DNA of 64,000 nucleotides from contig NZ_JALBWM010000009.1 in assembly GCF_023895975.1 (NCBI RefSeq), positions 1-64,000 on the forward strand. The letters run 5' to 3'. Both the position numbers and the translations under genes were made by a program. The notes beneath the pieces were generated by a model, which worked only from the letters and a program-made list of their open reading frames with translations, searched no databases and was not told the origin of the DNA. Positions 59,693 through 64,000 of the stretch are shown here, one piece after another. This stretch comes from Microbulbifer okhotskensis. Lineage in GTDB: Bacteria > Pseudomonadota > Gammaproteobacteria > Pseudomonadales > Cellvibrionaceae. How positions within the stretch are numbered: the first letter of the stretch is position 1; each line of letters starts with the position of its first letter.

Positions 59693-59908
59693 ATTTATTC
59701 TCCCCAACAACTGCGATTAAAAGGGGCTCAGCTCAACTTCGCTAGAGTCCACTCTGCCCCACAGAGTGACACGCGAAATTATCCTGCCCAACCGAACCAC
59801 CCCTATAAATTATGCTGTTTAATGCTGCAAAATCAGCCTGAAACTCGGTCCATGTAATTTATTAACGAACAGCAGAACAACCCCCTCAAAAAATACTAAA
59901 AGATATAG

Positions 59909-59936
59909 TTGACAGGTATGACAGGTTTCCTACAAT
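59909..59936 (+). promoter_or_regulatory. Strong sigma70-type promoter before a small RNA
   Basis: TTGACA (59909-59914), 16-base spacer, TACAAT (59931-59936). The A-rich box at 59891-59905 immediately upstream could act as an UP element. Transcription would start near 59943. No gene begins within 280 bases downstream, and a terminator intervenes. Confidence 0.75.
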
Positions 59937-59942
59937 GACGTC

Positions 59943-60085
59943 AGATTCGTGACTAAGGACCTGTCGCGAGATCCTCTCCTGTGGTGTGGCCATCGAGTCT
60001 GAGCCCCCACAATTGGCAGTGAAATGTTTGCTAAGCGAATACCCTAAGACCCTGGGCCCCCTTGTTTTTTCGGGGCCTTTTTTTT
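59943..60085 (+). ncRNA. Candidate small RNA of about 143 nt
   Basis: The interval is bounded by a strong promoter on the left and a terminator at 60055-60085 on the right, on the same strand, in an intergenic region. It has no credible start codon with ribosome site. A TGTGG / CCACA pairing is visible in the middle. I cannot match it to 6S, SRP, tmRNA, Spot 42 or CsrA-sponge RNAs; only one GGA in an ACCTGT-like context is seen. It is therefore an unassigned small RNA or an attenuated leader of cca. Confidence 0.6.
60055..60085 (+). terminator. Intrinsic terminator of the candidate small RNA
   Basis: GGCCCC (60055-60060) pairs with GGGGCC (60072-60077) around an 11-base loop, followed by eight T (60078-60085). 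This is a textbook Rho-independent terminator although no gene ends here. Confidence 0.85.
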
Positions 60086-60224
60086 ATCTTGCCAAGACTC
60101 CTTACCCTCCCACCCTGAATCCCCGTTCAATAGCTAAGTCTATGGACAGTGCCGGAACCAATGGACTTATGGCAGTGCAAGCATTCACTGGACCGGCGTT
60201 ATCTCCAGCTCTGGAGCACATTTT

Positions 60225-61445
60225 TTGAAAATCTATCTTGTTGGCGGCGCAGTGCGCGACAAACTATTAAACCGTACAGTCACTGAGCGTGACTGGGTAG
60301 TGGTAGGGGCCGATGCAGCCCAAATGCAGAACCTAGGCTTCAGCCCCGTAGGCAAAGATTTTCCGGTATTCCTTCACCCGGACACCGGAGAAGAATACGC
60401 CCTTGCCCGAACAGAGAGAAAAAGCGGGCACGGCTACGGCGGCTTTACCGTTAATGCCAATGCCAATATCACCCTGGAAGAAGACCTATTGCGCCGGGAT
60501 CTCACGATCAATGCGATCGCGGAAGATAAAGACCGGGGCCTAATTGACCCCTACGGCGGACAGCAAGACCTGCAAGCCCGCCAGTTGCGCCATGTCTCCC
60601 CCGCGTTTGCTGAGGATCCATTGCGGGTTCTGCGTGTGGCCCGCTTTGCAGCGCGCTACCATCACCTGGGCTTTACTGTTGCCCCGGAGACCATGCAACT
60701 GATGCGACAGATGGTTGAAGCCGGAGAGGTTGAATACCTGGTAGCAGAACGCGTCTGGAAGGAAGTAAGCCGCGCCCTCACCGAGCCGGATCCAGATGTC
60801 TTTATCCGCGTATTGCGCGAATGCGGTGCCCTGACCCTACTCCTGCCTGAATTGGAACAACTTTTTGGAGTACCTCAGCCGGCCAAGCACCACCCCGAGA
60901 TCGATACGGGTGATCATGTACTAATGGCGCTTCGGGCTGCCCCGGCGGAGCTGCCGTTGCGCTTCGCGGTACTTCTACACGACCTCGGCAAGGGCTTAAC
61001 CCCAGAAGAAATACTACCCAGCCATCACGGTCACGAGTCCGCCGGTGTGCCCCTGGTACGCGCAGTCTGTGAGCGCTGGCGCACGCCCAAAGAGTTGACC
61101 GCACTGGCGATTGGAGTCTGCGAGTACCATCTGCACTGTCACAAGGCATTCGAGCTGCGTCCACAGACCATTATGAAAATGATTCGCAGCCTGGATGCAT
61201 TGCGACGCCCCCATCGATTTGAGAACTTTCTGCGCGCCTGTGAGGCAGACGCCCGCGGGCGCAAAGGGCTCGAAAATCGAGACTACCCCCAGGTGAACTT
61301 CTTGCGCGCTGCCCGCGAAGCGGCAGCCGCCGTGACCGCCAAAGTACTGATTGCACAAGGCTACGAGGGCATAAAACTGGGCCAGGCCCTGGATCGGGAG
61401 CGCATTAAGGCGATTGCCAAAGTGAAGAGTAAGTACAGTGCGTAA
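60225..61445 (+). CDS. cca: CCA tRNA nucleotidyltransferase (multifunctional, HD domain)
   Basis: Adds or repairs the 3' CCA of tRNA, 406 residues. [14 protein letters not shown] and [10 protein letters not shown] make the nucleotidyltransferase head, [10 protein letters not shown] the next motif, and [12 protein letters not shown] the C-terminal HD phosphohydrolase. The start is TTG 60225 with GGAG eight bases before it. The end overlaps the pteridine reductase gene by 8 bases. Confidence 0.96.
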   Translation: MKIYLVGGAVRDKLLNRTVTERDWVVVGADAAQMQNLGFSPVGKDFPVFLHPDTGEEYALARTERKSGHGYGGFTVNANANITLEEDLLRRDLTINAIAEDKDRGLIDPYGGQQDLQARQLRHVSPAFAEDPLRVLRVARFAARYHHLGFTVAPETMQLMRQMVEAGEVEYLVAERVWKEVSRALTEPDPDVFIRVLRECGALTLLLPELEQLFGVPQPAKHHPEIDTGDHVLMALRAAPAELPLRFAVLLHDLGKGLTPEEILPSHHGHESAGVPLVRAVCERWRTPKELTALAIGVCEYHLHCHKAFELRPQTIMKMIRSLDALRRPHRFENFLRACEADARGRKGLENRDYPQVNFLRAAREAAAAVTAKVLIAQGYEGIKLGQALDRERIKAIAKVKSKYSA

Positions 61446-62166
61446 TGTTTTGATCAGCGGTGCTGCCGTTCGCCTCGGTCGCGCCATCACCAAAGAACTG
61501 CACAGGGATCACCGCATAGTGATCCACTATCGCAGCTCCGCAGAGGCTGCACACACCTTGGCTACAGAACTGAACGAAATCCGCCCAGATTCCGCCGTAG
61601 CAATGCAAAGTGAACTGGACAGTGCCGATGCCTGCACCGCACTCGCCCGGCGCGCGGAGGAGATATGGGGTGGCATTGATGTGTTGGTAAACAATGCCTC
61701 GGCCTTTTACCCAACCCCAGTCGAAAAAACCACCGAGAAGGACTGGGATCAATTGGTGGGCAGCAACCTCAAAGCACCTTTCTTCCTCAGCCAAGCGCTC
61801 AAACAGAGCCTGGGGCGCAATAACGGCTGCATTGTAAATATGGCAGATATCCACGCCGAGCGCCCCATGCCCAGGCATACATTATACTGCGTGGCAAAAG
61901 CCGGGCTGGTGATGCTCACTAAAAGCCTCGCTTTGGAACTTGCCCCCCAGGTTCGTGCCAATGCGGTCGCTCCCGGCGCTATTTTATGGCCGGAGCAGCA
62001 AGCCACTAATGAGGGCAAGAAGGCACAAATTGTCCAGCGCATCCCCCTGGCCCGAACTGGTGGCCCTGAAGATATTGCCAAGACTGTGCGTTTCCTTGTG
62101 TGCGACGCTCCTTACATTAATGGCCAGGTGATCGCAGTCGACGGTGGCCGCAACCTCAATATCTGA
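61438..62166 (+). CDS. Pteridine reductase (FolM-like short-chain dehydrogenase)
   Basis: A 242-residue SDR enzyme that should reduce dihydropterins and dihydrofolate. [19 protein letters not shown] replaces the TGxxxxxG cofactor motif and carries the Arg typical of pteridine reductases. [12 protein letters not shown] is the NNAG-type motif, and LYCVAKAGL gives Tyr-x-x-x-Lys. GTG 61438 lies within the end of cca, so translation is coupled. FolM identity is likely, but other SDRs cannot be fully excluded. Confidence 0.87.
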   Translation: MRNVLISGAAVRLGRAITKELHRDHRIVIHYRSSAEAAHTLATELNEIRPDSAVAMQSELDSADACTALARRAEEIWGGIDVLVNNASAFYPTPVEKTTEKDWDQLVGSNLKAPFFLSQALKQSLGRNNGCIVNMADIHAERPMPRHTLYCVAKAGLVMLTKSLALELAPQVRANAVAPGAILWPEQQATNEGKKAQIVQRIPLARTGGPEDIAKTVRFLVCDAPYINGQVIAVDGGRNLNI

Positions 62167-62268
62167 ATACTGGAGCCCCATAGCCATCTGGCGGCGGGGC
62201 TTCACTTCAATTTCACCCTCACTCTGCCATAATGCTCCGTGACTTTCTCTGCCACAAGGGATGCTCCA

Positions 62269-62955
62269 GTGCAGCCACTGAAGATACTGCTGATAGAAGA
62301 CAATTCGGCAATCGCTCGACAGATTGCCGAATTCCTGCACGCCGAAGGATGGCAGCTGGATTTTTCCGACAGCGGTCGCCAGGGTGTGCGGCTGGCTCTG
62401 GAGCACATATTTGATCTGATTATTCTCGATCTGGGTCTACCCGATATGGATGGCCTGCAGGTATGCGAACAGATTAAAGCAAAAGCATCAGTCAATATGC
62501 CGGTATTGATGCTCACGGCCCGTGACGCTATTGCTGATAAAGAAAACGGTTTTGGTATCGGCGCTGACGACTATTTATGCAAGCCGTTCGACCCACGGGA
62601 GTTAATGCTGCGCTGCCGCGCACTGGCTCGCAGAAACCAGCTTCATACCAACGACGAAATCCAGATCGGCGGCCTGTAAATAAATCATCGTCACCAAACT
62701 GCCCGCAGAGATAAAAAATCACTGGCGCTGACCTCTATCGGCTTCCGTATCCTCACCCTACTCGCTCAGGCATCTCCCACACCGGTCAGCCGCACGGCAA
62801 TGACGTATCATATCTGGGGCGATGATCCACCTGAAACAGACGCCCTGAAATCCCATATCTACAGCCTGCGCCAGGCACTGGACAAACCCTTTGATACCCC
62901 CATGCTGACAACCATTACTAACTTGGGATACCAACTGGCCGCCGAGAATGAATGA
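62269..62955 (+). pseudogene. OmpR/PhoB-type response regulator split by an in-frame stop
   Basis: Translation should begin at GTG 62269 with AAGGGA seven bases upstream. The receiver domain is intact: LLIEDNSA, ILDLGLPDMDG with the acceptor Asp, LTARDA, and CKPFDPREL. A TAA at 62677-62679 follows IQIGGL. The same frame then continues without a shift through a complete winged helix (LTSIGFRILTLLAQASPTPV, then HIWGDDPPETDALKSHIYSL) to the TGA at 62953-62955. Total 228 codons, normal for the family. One base change explains it. Either the gene is broken, or the stop is read through. The kinase start overlaps the final stop. Confidence 0.85.
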
Positions 62956-64000
62956 AACCGGAAAGCTGCAAAAAAAAAGTCTTTGTTATTTTTGGCGGTT
63001 TTACCCTACTGCTCTGCTTGGTATTTTTCGCAATATGCCTGTTGGCGGCCTATGTAGTTGAAGACCACTTACTCGATAATCTGCTTGAAAGTGAGGTGCG
63101 TTATATCGAGCGACAACTATGGATCTCTGACACCCCGCCAAAACCCCGCTTGCCCTACATCAAGCTATATAGCGCAACACAAGCGGCCCCAGCAGAGTTA
63201 ATCAAGGCCCTGCCGAGTCACGCCGACAAAGCTGAATGGTTCAGTGATTCAGAGCATCACTTTCACCTACGCAGAGTTCACTTTCCTGACAACAGCTCCG
63301 CAATTCTTGCCGCCGAAGTCAGTGAGCTACTCACTGTCACGCGACAATCGACCCATTTACTCTGGCTTTTCAGCGGTGCCTGCGCCTTTACACTGCTTCT
63401 AGCTCTCTACTGTGCCTACCGTATTTCCCGAAAAACTATCGCCCCAATTATTGCCCTGGCGGAAGCGGTAAAACAGCAAAAAAGTCGGGAATCCCTGCTG
63501 TTACTGCCCCATAGCAGCAGCAAAGATGAAATCGGCTATCTGGCAAATACCTTGGAAAACACCATCAATGAGCTCAAGCTGGCGCTGCAGAGGGAGGCTG
63601 AATTTACCCGCGATACCAGTCATGAGTTACGCACCCCACTGACCATCCTCAAAGGCAGCCTGACTCTCAGCCAGCAGCGGGAAATGACAATTTCAGAAAA
63701 GACCGAGCTTTTACAAACTGTCATCGGCATGGAGGAAACGGTATCGACACTGCTGGCGCTGGCCCGCGCAGAGTCACTGCAACCTGAATATTTTAAGCTG
63801 CGCCCGTTATTGGAGGATCGCCTTCTGGCGCAACATCAAAGAATTATTCGCGACCGCTTCCAAGTACAAATCGAGATAGAGGATGGAGCGGAAATTTTAG
63901 CCAACCGCCACTTAGTGTCACTGCTATTTGACAACCTGATCGTCAATGCCCTGCAACATGCATCCAACCCTGAGTTAATCATTTATTCCAAGAACAATAT
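62952..64000 (+). CDS. Sensor histidine kinase (3' end outside the window)
   Basis: The partner kinase of the split response regulator, open to the window edge (349 codons seen). Transmembrane helices at about 9-33 and 133-155 enclose a periplasmic domain of about 100 residues. A HAMP-like linker follows, then the dimerisation helix EFTRDTSHELRTPLTILKGS with phospho-acceptor His224. The N box appears as LLFDNLIVNALQHAS before the cut. ATG 62952 overlaps the terminal TGA of the regulator by 4 bases. The ligand is unknown. The kinase itself shows no damage. Confidence 0.9.
   Translation, partial: MKPESCKKKVFVIFGGFTLLLCLVFFAICLLAAYVVEDHLLDNLLESEVRYIERQLWISDTPPKPRLPYIKLYSATQAAPAELIKALPSHADKAEWFSDSEHHFHLRRVHFPDNSSAILAAEVSELLTVTRQSTHLLWLFSGACAFTLLLALYCAYRISRKTIAPIIALAEAVKQQKSRESLLLLPHSSSKDEIGYLANTLENTINELKLALQREAEFTRDTSHELRTPLTILKGSLTLSQQREMTISEKTELLQTVIGMEETVSTLLALARAESLQPEYFKLRPLLEDRLLAQHQRIIRDRFQVQIEIEDGAEILANRHLVSLLFDNLIVNALQHASNPELIIYSKNN

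Noticed and set aside
59986-60228. An 80-codon open frame on the plus strand across the small RNA and into the cca start
   Set aside because: It crosses a strong terminator, lacks a ribosome site and looks unlike a protein.

Overview
The window looks like chromosomal core sequence from a marine-type gammaproteobacterium. My best guess is a Cellvibrionales member close to Microbulbifer. That is an inference from gene content and protein flavour. Several blocks follow, from memory, the gene order of Pseudomonas aeruginosa: argC-DUF6776-bactofilin-erpA-anmK-M23-tyrS-rrn; dsbD-aroQ-accBC-prmA-DUF3426-dusB-fis-purHD; coq7-OsmC-vfr-trpCDG; murU-amgK-lptD-surA-pdxA-rsmA-apaH. I saw no tRNA, insertion sequence, prophage or CRISPR array.

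Layout. Bases 1-160 carry two leftward promoters that probably drive an rRNA operon just outside the left edge. 0.3-7.3 kb: tyrS, an M23 endopeptidase, anmK, erpA, a bactofilin, a membrane coiled-coil protein and argC. 7.4-15 kb: a CLC chloride protein, then haem genes hemJ, hemL and hemB, interrupted by a degenerate ThiD-like protein and a benE/GntR transport unit with its own palindromic operators. 15-24.8 kb: PBP1b, a PfkB kinase, a GGDEF/EAL protein, two lipoproteins, a PCuAC copper chaperone and dsbD. 25-35 kb: aroQ-accBC, prmA, a DUF3426 protein, dusB-fis, purH, purD and coq7.

35-44 kb: an OsmC protein, a Crp/Vfr regulator and the leftward operon trpE-(ion channel)-trpGDC, followed upstream by rpe, murU and amgK. 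44.5-51.3 kb: lptD-surA-pdxA-rsmA-apaH. 51.3-52.7 kb is the only large gap. It holds a decayed gene for a secreted HExxH protein. 52.7-59 kb: galE and the stress operon prkA-yeaH-spoVR. 59-64 kb: a DNA-binding protein with a degenerate receiver domain, a probable small RNA, cca, a pteridine reductase, and a two-component pair whose response regulator is split by an in-frame stop. The kinase runs off the right edge.

How genes fit together. Peptidoglycan work recurs: M23 endopeptidase, bactofilin and PBP1b build and remodel the wall, while AnmK, AmgK and MurU form the MurNAc-6-phosphate-independent recycling route. LptD and SurA serve the outer membrane. The features that most deserve a second look are the calcium-channel-like ion channel translationally coupled inside the trp operon, the stop codon in the response regulator, the unannotated small-RNA unit before cca, and the decayed metalloprotease-like gene.
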